In this document: piece by piece, positions 13,526-21,847 of the stretch
Numbering within the stretch: the stretch's first letter is position 1
Layout of the letters: every line of letters begins with the position of its first letter
NCBI RefSeq assembly: GCF_009932725.1
Contig: NZ_BLJU01000039.1
Location: 1 to 46,407 of the forward strand
Source: Pseudomonas yangonensis
Lineage (GTDB): Bacteria > Pseudomonadota > Gammaproteobacteria > Pseudomonadales > Pseudomonadaceae
Direction of reading: 5' to 3'
DNA length: 46,407 bases
Translations under genes and position numbers: made by a program
The notes under the pieces: generated by a model
What the model saw: only the letters and a program-made list of their open reading frames with translations
Database searches by the model: none
Told to the model about the DNA's origin: nothing

Positions 13526-14728
13526 TTACACCTTCGGCCGTCTCAGCGTCCATTCGTCGATCATGTCCGCCCAGTCCTGCAACATCGCCGTGCGCTGCTC
13601 GCGGTACTCGGCCTTGTTGTAGACGGCCCTGACGCCTCTCTGCTCGTGTGCCAGGCACTTCTCGATCCAGTCCGTGTTGTAGCCGGCTTCATGCAACAAC
13701 GTGCTGGCCGTGCGCCGCAAGTCATGTGGCCCGAACTTGGCGAGCGACCGCCCCTCCTTCTGCGCCAGCCGATACGTCAGCGTCAGCACCTGGTTGAGCG
13801 TGGCGCTGCTCATGGGTAAATCCGAGTCATACCGCGACGGAAGCACGTAGTCCGATCCCCCTGCGAAGGTTTTCAGGGCAATGAAGATGTCCAGCGCCTG
13901 CCGGGACAGGAACACCAGGTGCGGATTGCGCCGCTTCATCCGCTCCTTCGGGATCGTCCAAAGCGCGTCGCTGAAATTGATCTCGCTCCATGTCGCGTTA
14001 GTCAGCTCGCTCTTGCGCACCATCGTCAACAGCAGCAGCTTGGCCGCCGCCCGAATGGATGGCGCTGTGCCGATGCGCTCCATGTACTGGTACATCAGGC
14101 CGATCTCGTCGGGCGTCAGCGCACGGTCGCGCGGCTCGAACTTGGCAATGGTCGTCGGGCGCACCAGCTCGGCCGGGTTCTCGACCTTCTGGCCGCGCTC
14201 GATGGCCCAGCGAAAGACCTGGAGCACCACCTCGCGGACATGCACGGCTGTCGCCGGCGCGCCGCGCTCGACGATGGCATCGGTCAGCGCGCGCAAGTCT
14301 TCGTGGGTGATCTCCACCAGCTTCTGATTGCCGAACTTCGGCTTCAGCTCGCGCTCGTAGACCGAGCGGCGCATGTCGCGGGTGGAGTCGGCCATCTGGT
14401 AGCCGCGCAGCCACTTTTCCGCCCAGGCCCCGAACGTCTCCGCGTCCTTGACGCGGGCCTTGTCCCGCGCCTTTTCCTTGGCCGGTGACTTCCCGGCCGC
14501 GACCATCTTCTTGGCCTCGCCCAACCGCTCGCGGGCTTCCGCCAAGGTGATGCCGCCGACACCGTAGCGGCCGAAGGTGATGGTCTCCTGCCTACCGTGG
14601 ATCGAGTAGTTGTAGCGGAACGAGATCGCTCCGGCGGCCGTGACGGCTACATAGAGGCCGTCACGGTCATTCACCTTGTAGAGCTTGTCCTTCGGCTTGA
14701 GGTTGCGCAGCTTGGTATCGGTCAACAT
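13526..14728 (-). CDS. int: P4-type tyrosine integrase, guaA-targeting
   Basis: 400 residues. The N-terminal domain is the DUF4102-type arm-binding fold (LTDTKLRNLKPKDKLYKVND). A core-binding domain spans about 100-185, and the catalytic domain has R238 (TMVRKSEL), H335-x-x-R338 (HDLRR), H361 (LAHEQRG) and Y370 (AVYNKAEY). All catalytic residues are present. It is the gene nearest to the guaA end of the element and faces guaA with its promoter side. It is expected to recombine the element in and out of the guaA 3' end. Confidence 0.95.
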   Translation of the reverse strand: MLTDTKLRNLKPKDKLYKVNDRDGLYVAVTAAGAISFRYNYSIHGRQETITFGRYGVGGITLAEARERLGEAKKMVAAGKSPAKEKARDKARVKDAETFGAWAEKWLRGYQMADSTRDMRRSVYERELKPKFGNQKLVEITHEDLRALTDAIVERGAPATAVHVREVVLQVFRWAIERGQKVENPAELVRPTTIAKFEPRDRALTPDEIGLMYQYMERIGTAPSIRAAAKLLLLTMVRKSELTNATWSEINFSDALWTIPKERMKRRNPHLVFLSRQALDIFIALKTFAGGSDYVLPSRYDSDLPMSSATLNQVLTLTYRLAQKEGRSLAKFGPHDLRRTASTLLHEAGYNTDWIEKCLAHEQRGVRAVYNKAEYREQRTAMLQDWADMIDEWTLRRPKV

Positions 14729-14822
14729 GGTTCTCGCCCTGATTCAGCTCAAATACCATGATCAGAAAACCGGCCCATCCTGGCGTAAAACAACAATTAA
14801 ATCATCGTCTTACACAAATTCG

Positions 14823-14857
14823 ATACCATGAACATCCGCAAGGTGGTTGCATGGTAT
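14823..14857. repeat. Inverted ATACCATG pair, candidate integrase/excisionase arm sites
   Basis: ATACCATG at 14823-14830 faces CATGGTAT at 14850-14857, and a further direct copy lies at 14753-14760, all between the integrase start and guaA. Short repeated words in this place are typical for arm-type sites or for autoregulation of int, but no experiment is implied. Confidence 0.45.
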
Positions 14858-14966
14858 TGGCGACTTCTCATGGCATAGAAGCATTCAATGCCATCCATCA
14901 TGCCATGAAAAAACGGTGCTTGGCGATGCCAAATGTTGCCAGGCGGTGCTGAACGAAATCACAAAA

Positions 14967-14988
14967 AAGCCCGCAGTGACGCGGGCTT
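14967..14988 (-). terminator. Rho-independent terminator of guaBA
   Basis: AAGCCCGC (14967-14974) pairs with GCGGGCTT (14981-14988) with a 6-nt loop. On the reverse strand the stem is followed by a run of six T. It lies about 47 bp past the guaA stop, on the element side of the presumed att core, so the element would be supplying the terminator. Confidence 0.8.
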
Positions 14989-15035
14989 AGGTGTGTTTTA
15001 GTGCTACTAGATGCCAGCCAGTGCCAGACGCCGGA

Positions 15036-16616
15036 TCACTCCCACTCGATGGTCGCTGGCGGCTTGCTCGACACGTCGTAGGTGACGCGGGAGATGCCTT
15101 CGATCTCGTTGATGATGCGGCCGCTGACGGTTTCCAGCAGCTCGTAGGGCAGGTGCGCCCAGCGAGCGGTCATGAAGTCCACGGTCTCGACGGCGCGCAG
15201 GGCCACGACCCAGGCATAGCGACGGCCGTCACCGACGACGCCGACCGATTTCACCGGCTGGAACACCACGAAGGCCTGACTGGTCTTGTGGTACCAGTCG
15301 GCCTTGCGCAGCTCTTCGATGAAGATATGGTCGGCGCGGCGCAGCAGGTCGGCGTATTCCTTCTTCACTTCACCGAGGATGCGCACGCCCAGGCCCGGCC
15401 CCGGGAACGGGTGGCGGTAAACCATGTCGTACGGCAGGCCCAGCTCCAGGCCGATCTTGCGCACTTCATCCTTGAACAGTTCACGCAGCGGCTCGACCAG
15501 CTTGAGGTTCATTTCCTCGGGCAGGCCACCGACGTTGTGGTGGCTCTTGATCACGTGGGCTTTGCCGCTCTTGGCGCCGGCCGACTCGATCACGTCCGGG
15601 TAGATGGTGCCCTGGGCGAGGAACTGGATGTTGTCCAGCTTGCTGGCCTCGGCATCGAACACGTCGATGAAGGTGCGGCCGATGATCTTGCGCTTCTTCT
15701 CCGGGTCGGCTTCGCCGGCCAGGTTGGAGAGGAACTGCTCCTCGGCATTGGCGCGAATCACCTTGACGCCCATGTTCTCGGCGAACATGGCCATTACCTG
15801 GTCGCCCTCGTGCAGGCGCAGCAGGCCGTTGTCGACGAATACGCAGGTCAGCTGATCGCCGATGGCCTTGTGCAGCAGCGCCGCGACCACCGAGGAGTCA
15901 ACGCCACCGGACAGGCCGAGCAGCACATTGGCGTCGCCGACCTGGGCGCGTACGGCGGCAACGGCGTCTTCGACGATGTTGGCCGGGGTCCACAGGGCCT
16001 CGCAGCCGCTGATTTCCAGCACGAAGCGCGAAAGAATACGACCGCCCTGCTTGGTGTGGGTCACTTCCGGGTGGAACTGCACGCCGTAGTAGTGGCGGGT
16101 GTCGTCGCACATGGCGGCGATCGGGCAGCTCGGGGTGCTGGCGAGGATGTGGAAGCCTTCCGGCAGGCGGGTAACCTTGTCACCGTGGCTCATCCAGACG
16201 TCGAGGCCGAACACACCGTCAGCGTCGACATGGTCTTCGATGCCGGCCAGCAGCTGGCTCTTGCCGACCACGTCGACGCGGGCGTAGCCGAACTCGCGCA
16301 GGTCGGAGCCTTCCACCTTGCCGCCAAGCTGCTCGGCCATGGTCTGCATGCCGTAGCAGATGCCCAGGATCGGGACATTCAGATCGAACACGGCCTGCGG
16401 CGCGCGCGGGCTACCCGCTTCGTGCACCGACTCCGGGCCGCCGGCGAGGATGATGCCGCGCGGGGCGAAGGCGCGGATGTCCTCGTCGCTCATGTCCCAG
16501 GGGTGCAGTTCGCAATAGACACCGATCTCGCGCACGCGGCGGGCGATCAGTTGGGTGTACTGGGAGCCGAAGTCCAGAATGAGGATGCGGTGGGCGTGAA
16601 TGTCAGGGACAGACAT
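15036..16616 (-). CDS. guaA: GMP synthase (glutamine-hydrolysing)
   Basis: 526 residues, full length. It amidates XMP to GMP with glutamine and ATP in the cytoplasm. The N-terminal class I glutamine amidotransferase has the nucleophile C87 (GICYGM) and VQFHPEV. The ATP-pyrophosphatase domain has the PP-loop LSGGVDSS, and the C-terminal dimer domain ends TIEWE. It is intact to its usual last residues although a mobile element adjoins it. It is downstream of guaB in the same transcript, with a repeat-bearing 128-bp gap. Confidence 0.98.
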   Translation of the reverse strand: MSVPDIHAHRILILDFGSQYTQLIARRVREIGVYCELHPWDMSDEDIRAFAPRGIILAGGPESVHEAGSPRAPQAVFDLNVPILGICYGMQTMAEQLGGKVEGSDLREFGYARVDVVGKSQLLAGIEDHVDADGVFGLDVWMSHGDKVTRLPEGFHILASTPSCPIAAMCDDTRHYYGVQFHPEVTHTKQGGRILSRFVLEISGCEALWTPANIVEDAVAAVRAQVGDANVLLGLSGGVDSSVVAALLHKAIGDQLTCVFVDNGLLRLHEGDQVMAMFAENMGVKVIRANAEEQFLSNLAGEADPEKKRKIIGRTFIDVFDAEASKLDNIQFLAQGTIYPDVIESAGAKSGKAHVIKSHHNVGGLPEEMNLKLVEPLRELFKDEVRKIGLELGLPYDMVYRHPFPGPGLGVRILGEVKKEYADLLRRADHIFIEELRKADWYHKTSQAFVVFQPVKSVGVVGDGRRYAWVVALRAVETVDFMTARWAHLPYELLETVSGRIINEIEGISRVTYDVSSKPPATIEWE

Positions 16617-16650
16617 AGTGGGCCTCGAAGAGACAGCTTGAAAAAGGGCT

Positions 16651-16735
16651 GCAAGCCACAGGCTGCAGGCTTCAGGAAAAGCAGCGCCTCAAGCCACTGC
16701 GGCAAGCCTGTAGCCTGCCGCCTGCAGCCTGAGGC
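16651..16735. repeat. Intergenic palindromic repeat between guaB and guaA
   Basis: Imperfectly paired words CAGGCTGCAGGCTTCAGG (16659-16676) and CTGCAGCCTGAGG (16722-16734) surround further GCCTG motifs. A similar arrangement occurs at 28814-28892 next to der, so this is a dispersed chromosomal repeat family rather than a gene. Confidence 0.6.
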
Positions 16736-16744
16736 CGTGAGTCT

Positions 16745-18214
16745 TTAGCCCACCCGGTAGTTCGGCGCCTCTTTGGTGATCTGCACGTCGTGGACGTGCG
16801 ACTCGGCCATGCCGGCGCCGGTGATGCGTACGAACTCGGGCTTGGTGCGCATTTCCTCGACGGTGGCGCAGCCGGTATAGCCCATGGAGGCACGCAGACC
16901 ACCCATCAGCTGGTGAACGATGGCGCTCATCGCGCCCTTGTAGGGCACGCGGCCTTCGATACCTTCCGGCACCAGTTTCTCGGCACCGGCCGAGGAGTCC
17001 TGGAAGTAGCGGTCGCTCGAGCCCTGCGCCTGCGCCATGGCACCCAGCGAGCCCATGCCGCGGTAGGCCTTGTAGGAACGGCCCTGGAACAGCTCGACTT
17101 CGCCCGGGGCTTCTTCGGTGCCGGCCAGCATGGAACCGATCATCACGGCGGAAGCGCCGGCGACGATGGCCTTGGACAGGTCGCCGGAGAAACGGATGCC
17201 GCCGTCAGCGATCAGCGGTACACCGGTGCCAGCCAGCGCGGCGGCAACATTGGCCACGGCGCTGATTTGCGGGACGCCGACGCCTGCGACGATACGGGTG
17301 GTGCAGATGGAGCCCGGGCCAATGCCGACCTTGACGCCATCGGCACCCGCTTCGACCAGCGCCTTGGCAGCGGCGCCAGTGGCGATGTTGCCGCCGATCA
17401 CCTGGACTTCCGGGAAATTCTCCTTGACCCAGCGTACGCGGTCGATCACGCCCTTGGAGTGGCCGTGGGCGGTGTCGACGATGATCACGTCGACACCAGC
17501 GTTGACCAGCGCGGCAACACGGTCACCGGTGTCGGCACCGGTACCGACGGCAGCGCCGACGCGCAGACGGCCCTGGTCGTCCTTGCTGGCCAGCGGGTAG
17601 GCCTTGGCTTTTTCGATGTCCTTGACGGTCATCATGCCCTTGAGGGTGAAAGCGTCGTCGACGATCAGTACTTTCTCGATGCGGTGCTTGTGCAGCAGCT
17701 CGCGAACGGTTTCCTTGTCGGCGCCTTCCTTGACGGTGACCAGGCGCTCTTTAGGCGTCATCACGTCACGTACCAGGGCGTCCAGACGGTTCTCGAAGCG
17801 CACGTCGCGGGAGGTGACGATGCCCACCAGGTCACCGTTGGAAAGTACCGGAACACCGGAGATGTTGTTCTGCCGGGTCAGCTCGAACAGGTCACGCACG
17901 GTGGCGTCGGCCTCGATGGTGATCGGGTCCTTGACCACGCCGGCCTCGAACTTCTTGACCTTGCGCACTTCGGCAGCCTGCTGCTCGATGGTCATGTTCT
18001 TGTGGATGATGCCGATGCCGCCTTCCTGAGCCATGGCGATGGCCAGGCGCGCTTCGGTGACCGTATCCATGGCAGCGGACAGCAGCGGGATATTCAGTTC
18101 GATGCCGCGGGTCAGGCGGGTCTTCAGGCTGACGTCCTTGGGCAGAACCTCGGAATAACCGGGAATGAGCAGGACGTCGTCGAAAGTGAGTGCTTCTTGG
18201 CTGATGCGCAGCAT
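16745..18214 (-). CDS. guaB: IMP dehydrogenase
   Basis: 489 residues. It oxidises IMP to XMP with NAD, the first step to GMP. The (beta/alpha)8 barrel carries the catalytic Cys in the loop GIGPGSICTTR, the GGIRFSGD region and the flap with GRVPYKGAM. Two CBS domains are inserted at roughly 95-205. The start MLRISQEALTFDDVLLIPGY is the usual one. It heads the guaBA transcript from the promoter at 18250-18278. Confidence 0.98.
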   Translation of the reverse strand: MLRISQEALTFDDVLLIPGYSEVLPKDVSLKTRLTRGIELNIPLLSAAMDTVTEARLAIAMAQEGGIGIIHKNMTIEQQAAEVRKVKKFEAGVVKDPITIEADATVRDLFELTRQNNISGVPVLSNGDLVGIVTSRDVRFENRLDALVRDVMTPKERLVTVKEGADKETVRELLHKHRIEKVLIVDDAFTLKGMMTVKDIEKAKAYPLASKDDQGRLRVGAAVGTGADTGDRVAALVNAGVDVIIVDTAHGHSKGVIDRVRWVKENFPEVQVIGGNIATGAAAKALVEAGADGVKVGIGPGSICTTRIVAGVGVPQISAVANVAAALAGTGVPLIADGGIRFSGDLSKAIVAGASAVMIGSMLAGTEEAPGEVELFQGRSYKAYRGMGSLGAMAQAQGSSDRYFQDSSAGAEKLVPEGIEGRVPYKGAMSAIVHQLMGGLRASMGYTGCATVEEMRTKPEFVRITGAGMAESHVHDVQITKEAPNYRVG

Positions 18215-18249
18215 GGCGGGCTCCCGAGCGGGAAAATAAGAAGCGCGGC

Positions 18250-18278
18250 ATTATACCCAGCGCGCCTGCTGCACTCAA
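18250..18278 (-). promoter_or_regulatory. Sigma-70-type promoter of guaBA
   Basis: On the reverse strand TTGAGT (18278-18273) and a perfect TATAAT (18255-18250) are 17 bp apart, 36 bp before the guaB start. Confidence 0.75.
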
Positions 18279-18383
18279 TGCAAAGTGTGCCTTCAAATAG
18301 ACATATCACGAAACGGCCCCTCGGCAAGCGAGTGCTGGAAACGGCGATATCGACGGGCTCCGTACGGCCTGGGGAATGCAGGC

Positions 18384-18938
18384 TCAGGCCGGATCGTCGA
18401 CCCGTACCTGCCTGACTGCAAAGCCCAGCCGTTCGCCGAACTCCTCGACGAATGCAGGGCGCAGACCAGCGTCCATCCAGCCGTTGAAGATGAAGCCCAG
18501 GTTGGAAAAGCCGCAAGGCTGCAGGAACAGGAAGCCGTTGATGTCATCCTCATGCCCGCATTCGGGGCAGATGAAGTTGTCAGTCTCCCCCGGCCACCAC
18601 TCCTCCAGGCTGTCGAACAGCGGCACGCCCACCTCTTTGCGGCATTCGGCGCAGCCGGCTTCTTCGAGAAAATCACGCGTCGGCACGTAGATGCAGCGGT
18701 GGGTGATGATTTCCAGGCCGTTATGCGGCTGGCCATAGGGCAGCAACTCGGGACGCTGGGCGATGCGCCGGGCGCCAGGTCCTATGGCATAGGCCATGCC
18801 GTTGCCGCCCTGGCCGCAGGTGGTCGGCAGTGCCTCGACGATCTCCCGCTTGACCAGCCAGCGCAGCGTGGCCTGGGCCTTTTGCTCGTGAGCGGGAAGC
18901 GTGGATATCTGCGGGACGAGGATCAGTTGCGCGGTCAT
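18384..18938 (-). CDS. Hypothetical protein with a double-CxxC zinc ribbon
   Basis: 184 residues from ATG 18938. Two CxxC pairs, C96-C99 (GCAECR) and C124-C127 (FICPECG), are spaced as in a zinc ribbon. Around them are acidic and aromatic segments and no membrane region. I do not know a function for the family. A longer in-frame start at 19067 would overlap the PACE gene and is rejected. It is transcribed with the same polarity as the PACE gene, 55 bp apart. Confidence 0.75.
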   Translation of the reverse strand: MTAQLILVPQISTLPAHEQKAQATLRWLVKREIVEALPTTCGQGGNGMAYAIGPGARRIAQRPELLPYGQPHNGLEIITHRCIYVPTRDFLEEAGCAECRKEVGVPLFDSLEEWWPGETDNFICPECGHEDDINGFLFLQPCGFSNLGFIFNGWMDAGLRPAFVEEFGERLGFAVRQVRVDDPA

Positions 18939-18993
18939 GACGTTCGAACGGATGGCGAAGAAAGGCGGCAGCTTAGGCGCTGCCGCCGGCAAA

Positions 18994-19461
18994 TCAAGCC
19001 CCGCGACAGATCGCAGCGCTTGCCTGCGCCTCACGACGTGCCACCCAGCGCGCCCGCAGCACGTCATAGCCCCAGTTGAATGCCACGGTATAGGGCAGGA
19101 AGAACAGGATCAGGCCGATGTCCAGCCAGAAAGCCGCCCACAGGCTGATCGACAGCCACCAGGCGGCCAGCGGCACCAGCACCAGGATCAACCCGGCCTC
19201 GAACAGCAGTGCGTGGCACAGCCGCGCCTTGACTCCACGGTGAAAGCCCATACGCCGCTGCGCCTGATCGAACAGATAGTTGAACAGCATGTTCCAGAGC
19301 ATGGCGATGGTGGCGAACATCAGCGTCAGTGCCCCCATCTGGCCGAGCGGCTTGTTCATCAGCCAGGCCAGGGTCGGCGCGCAGATACTGACCGCAATGA
19401 ACTCGAAGGCCAGCGCGTGGCCCATCCGCTCCCAAAGGGAACGCTGCAGGGACTCAGTCAT
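18994..19461 (-). CDS. PACE-family multidrug efflux protein
   Basis: 155 residues with four predicted membrane helices arranged as two bacterial transmembrane pairs. Helix 1 has the acidic FEFIAV (E20), and the second pair starts HALLFEAG. This fits the proteobacterial antimicrobial compound efflux family (AceI-like), proton-driven exporters of chlorhexidine-type or polyamine substrates. The start at 19461 was chosen because the longer frame runs through the divergent promoter. A LysR gene is divergent, as for aceR-aceI. Confidence 0.85.
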   Translation of the reverse strand: MTESLQRSLWERMGHALAFEFIAVSICAPTLAWLMNKPLGQMGALTLMFATIAMLWNMLFNYLFDQAQRRMGFHRGVKARLCHALLFEAGLILVLVPLAAWWLSISLWAAFWLDIGLILFFLPYTVAFNWGYDVLRARWVARREAQASAAICRGA

Positions 19462-19501
19462 GAATAAAGCCTCGTGAAGAAATGTGACCGGCGCTATGAT
19501 C

Positions 19502-19549
19502 ATCGGCTTTTCTGTTATCAACAAACCAGCTGCCATCGGTAAAGCCGAT
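19502..19549. promoter_or_regulatory. Candidate LysR operator between PACE gene and regulator
   Basis: ATCGGCTTT (19502-19510) and AAAGCCGAT (19541-19549) are perfect 9-bp inverted arms in the 88-bp divergent gap, next to the LysR start. LysR regulators usually bind such dyads in the shared intergenic region. Confidence 0.45.
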
Positions 19550-20467
19550 ATGAATCCTTCACCCGAATCACTTCAGGCCTTCGCTCAGGCCGCCAGCTGC
19601 GGCTCCCTCAGCGCAGCCGCTCGGCGCTTAGGCAAGAGCCAATCAACCATCAGCGAAGCGGTGGCCCGCCTGGAGCTGGACCTTGGCGTCGAACTGTTCG
19701 AGCGCGGTCCGCGGCGGCTGCAGTTGACCGAAGCCGGCAGCAGCCTGCTGGCACGCGCCGAAGAGGTGCTCGCCGCCAGTGATCGCCTGGCCCGCCATGC
19801 CGCCAGCCTGGCCGCTGGTCAGGAAGCGAAGCTGACCCTTGTATTGTCGGACGCCTACCAGCCCAAGCAGTACCAGGCGCGCCTGGTCGAACTGGACCGG
19901 CGCTTTCCCGACCTGGAGTTCGAGTGCCTGATTGCCGAGCACGCCGACGTGTTGGACCTGGTTTGCCAGGGTCGCGCCCATCTCGGCTTGCTGGCAGCGC
20001 AGCCGGCCTATCCTCCCGACATCGCCCACGCCAGCGTCGCAGCCAACACCCAGTTCGGCCTGTTCGTGGCACGGGAGCATCCGCTGGCGAAGCAGCAATC
20101 GATCACGGCCGAGGATCTGACCAACTGGCGCGTGTTGCGCCTGACCAGTGTGGCCAGCAGCGACAGGCCATCCGACGACCTTCCCAGCAGCGGCGGCCGC
20201 TGCTGGTCTGCGCCGGATTTCCTGTTGCTGCTGGAGATGGCAGCGCTCGGCTTTGGTTGGGCCGAACTGCCACGTGAGCTGGTCGCCAACCATGGCAACG
20301 GACTGCTGCACGAACTGCCAATGCCCGGCTGGCCAAGACACGCGCGGGTCGATGTGGTGTGGTCGCGCCAGCGCGCTCTGCGCCCGGTCGCCGCCTGGTT
20401 GCTGGAGCGCCTGCTCGATGACGCGGTCGCGCCTGCTATCGACTCCGCTTATCATGCAGCCCCATGA
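19550..20467 (+). CDS. LysR-family transcriptional regulator
   Basis: 305 residues from ATG 19550. The N-terminal winged HTH is clear (LQAFAQAASCGSLSAAARRL, GKSQSTISEAVARLELDLGV), followed by the periplasmic-binding-like effector domain (about 90-295). Divergent from the PACE efflux gene, so it probably activates that gene when a substrate is bound. The gene ends 4 bp into xseA (ATGA overlap). The longer start at 19484 would lie in the operator region. Confidence 0.9.
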   Translation: MNPSPESLQAFAQAASCGSLSAAARRLGKSQSTISEAVARLELDLGVELFERGPRRLQLTEAGSSLLARAEEVLAASDRLARHAASLAAGQEAKLTLVLSDAYQPKQYQARLVELDRRFPDLEFECLIAEHADVLDLVCQGRAHLGLLAAQPAYPPDIAHASVAANTQFGLFVAREHPLAKQQSITAEDLTNWRVLRLTSVASSDRPSDDLPSSGGRCWSAPDFLLLLEMAALGFGWAELPRELVANHGNGLLHELPMPGWPRHARVDVVWSRQRALRPVAAWLLERLLDDAVAPAIDSAYHAAP

Positions 20468-21843
20468 TCAACGATCCCTTCGCGCGCCTGAACCTCGACC
20501 GAGAGGTACTCAGCGTCAGCCAGCTCAACAACCGCGCCCGCCTGCTGCTGGAGGACGTGTTTTCCGGCATCTGGGTCGAGGGCGAAATATCCAACCTCGC
20601 CCGCCCGGCCTCGGGGCATATCTATTTCACTCTCAAGGACAACCAGGCCCAGGTGCGCTGCGCCCTGTTCCGCCAGAACGCCGCGCGCGTGCGCCAGGCG
20701 CTGCGTGACGGCCTGGCGGTTAAGGTACGCGGCAAGGTTTCGCTATTCGAGGGCCGCGGTGACTACCAGCTGATTCTCGATGCGGTCGAGCCGGCCGGCG
20801 ATGGCGCCCTGCGCCTGGCCTTCGAAGCGCTGAAGGAGAAGCTCGGCGCCGAGGGTCTGTTTTCCACCGAGCGCAAGATCGCCCTGCCCGCCCATCCCAA
20901 GCGCATCGGCATCGTCACCTCGCCCACGGGCGCGGTAATCCGCGACATCATCAGCGTGTTCCGCCGCCGGGCGCCGCAAGTGGAGCTGAACCTGATCCCT
21001 ACAGCGGTGCAGGGTCGCGACGCCACCGCACAGATCGTGCGAGCCGTGCAACGCGCCGATGCGCAAGGTTTCGACGCGCTGATCCTGGCCCGTGGCGGCG
21101 GCTCGCTGGAAGACCTCTGGTGCTTCAACGAGGAAGCGGTGGCCCGTGCCGTAGCGGCCTGCGTTACGCCCATCGTCAGCGCCGTGGGGCACGAGACGGA
21201 TGTGTCGATTGCCGACTTCGTCGCAGACGTACGGGCACCGACGCCCTCGGCTGCCGCCGAACTGCTGGCTCCGGACAGCAGCGAACTGGTGCAGCGCCTG
21301 CACAACCTGCAGCGTCGCCTGGTCTTGCATATGCAGAGCCGCCTGGCCCGCGAACGCCTGCGTCTTGAGGGCACCAGCCGGCGCCTGCGTCATCCCGGCG
21401 AGCGCCTGCGTCAGCAGGCCCAGCGCCTGGACGATCTGGATATGCGTCTGCGCCGCGCGTTCAGCCAACAATTTGCCAATCAGCGCGAACGCCTGGCCCG
21501 TCTCGACGCACGCCTCGCCGCGCAGCATCCGGGCCGTAACCTGGCCCTGCTGCGCCAGCGTCTGGACGGCCTGGCGGCACGCCTGCCACGCGCCATGCAG
21601 GCACAACTGCGCAGCCAGCGTCAGCAACTGGGGGCACTGGCTGCACAGCTGCAGATCGTCAGCCCACTGGCCACCCTTGGCCGCGGCTATAGCATCCTTC
21701 TCGACGAGCGCGGCCAGGCCGTGCGCAACGCTGCGCAGACCCGGCCCGGTCAACGCCTCAAGGCGCGCCTGAGCGAAGGCGAGCTGGATGTGCGCGTCGA
21801 AGACAACCACATACAACCGGCGACCCTGTCGCTACTGGATTAA
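20464..21843 (+). CDS. xseA: Exodeoxyribonuclease VII large subunit
   Basis: 459 residues. The N-terminal OB fold (VFSGIWVEGEISNLARPASG, HIYFTLKD) is followed by the catalytic region (PKRIGIVTSPTGAVIRDI, LARGGGSLEDLWCFNEE, AVGHETDVSIADFVADVRAP) and a long coiled-coil C-terminus rich in Arg and Gln. With XseB it degrades single-stranded DNA in both directions. The start overlaps the LysR stop. Confidence 0.96.
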   Translation: MINDPFARLNLDREVLSVSQLNNRARLLLEDVFSGIWVEGEISNLARPASGHIYFTLKDNQAQVRCALFRQNAARVRQALRDGLAVKVRGKVSLFEGRGDYQLILDAVEPAGDGALRLAFEALKEKLGAEGLFSTERKIALPAHPKRIGIVTSPTGAVIRDIISVFRRRAPQVELNLIPTAVQGRDATAQIVRAVQRADAQGFDALILARGGGSLEDLWCFNEEAVARAVAACVTPIVSAVGHETDVSIADFVADVRAPTPSAAAELLAPDSSELVQRLHNLQRRLVLHMQSRLARERLRLEGTSRRLRHPGERLRQQAQRLDDLDMRLRRAFSQQFANQRERLARLDARLAAQHPGRNLALLRQRLDGLAARLPRAMQAQLRSQRQQLGALAAQLQIVSPLATLGRGYSILLDERGQAVRNAAQTRPGQRLKARLSEGELDVRVEDNHIQPATLSLLD

Positions 21844-21847
21844 GCCA

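Larger units (their letters stand above)
14729..15060. other. Element end/attachment region between int and the guaA 3' end
   Basis: About 300 bp without a gene. It holds the ATACCATG repeats, an AT-rich stretch (14785-14825), a terminator (14967-14988) and the guaA stop (15036-15038). The crossover core should lie in the last codons of guaA, around the sequence ACTCCCACTCGATGG (15035-15049), because integrases of this class keep the target gene whole. The exact core cannot be fixed, as the other att site lies beyond the left edge. Confidence 0.55.

Noticed and set aside
14991..16748. 585-residue open frame on the forward strand
   Set aside because: It is the antisense shadow of guaA, a clear full-length gene; its His/Asp/Val-rich translation is typical of shadows in high-GC DNA.
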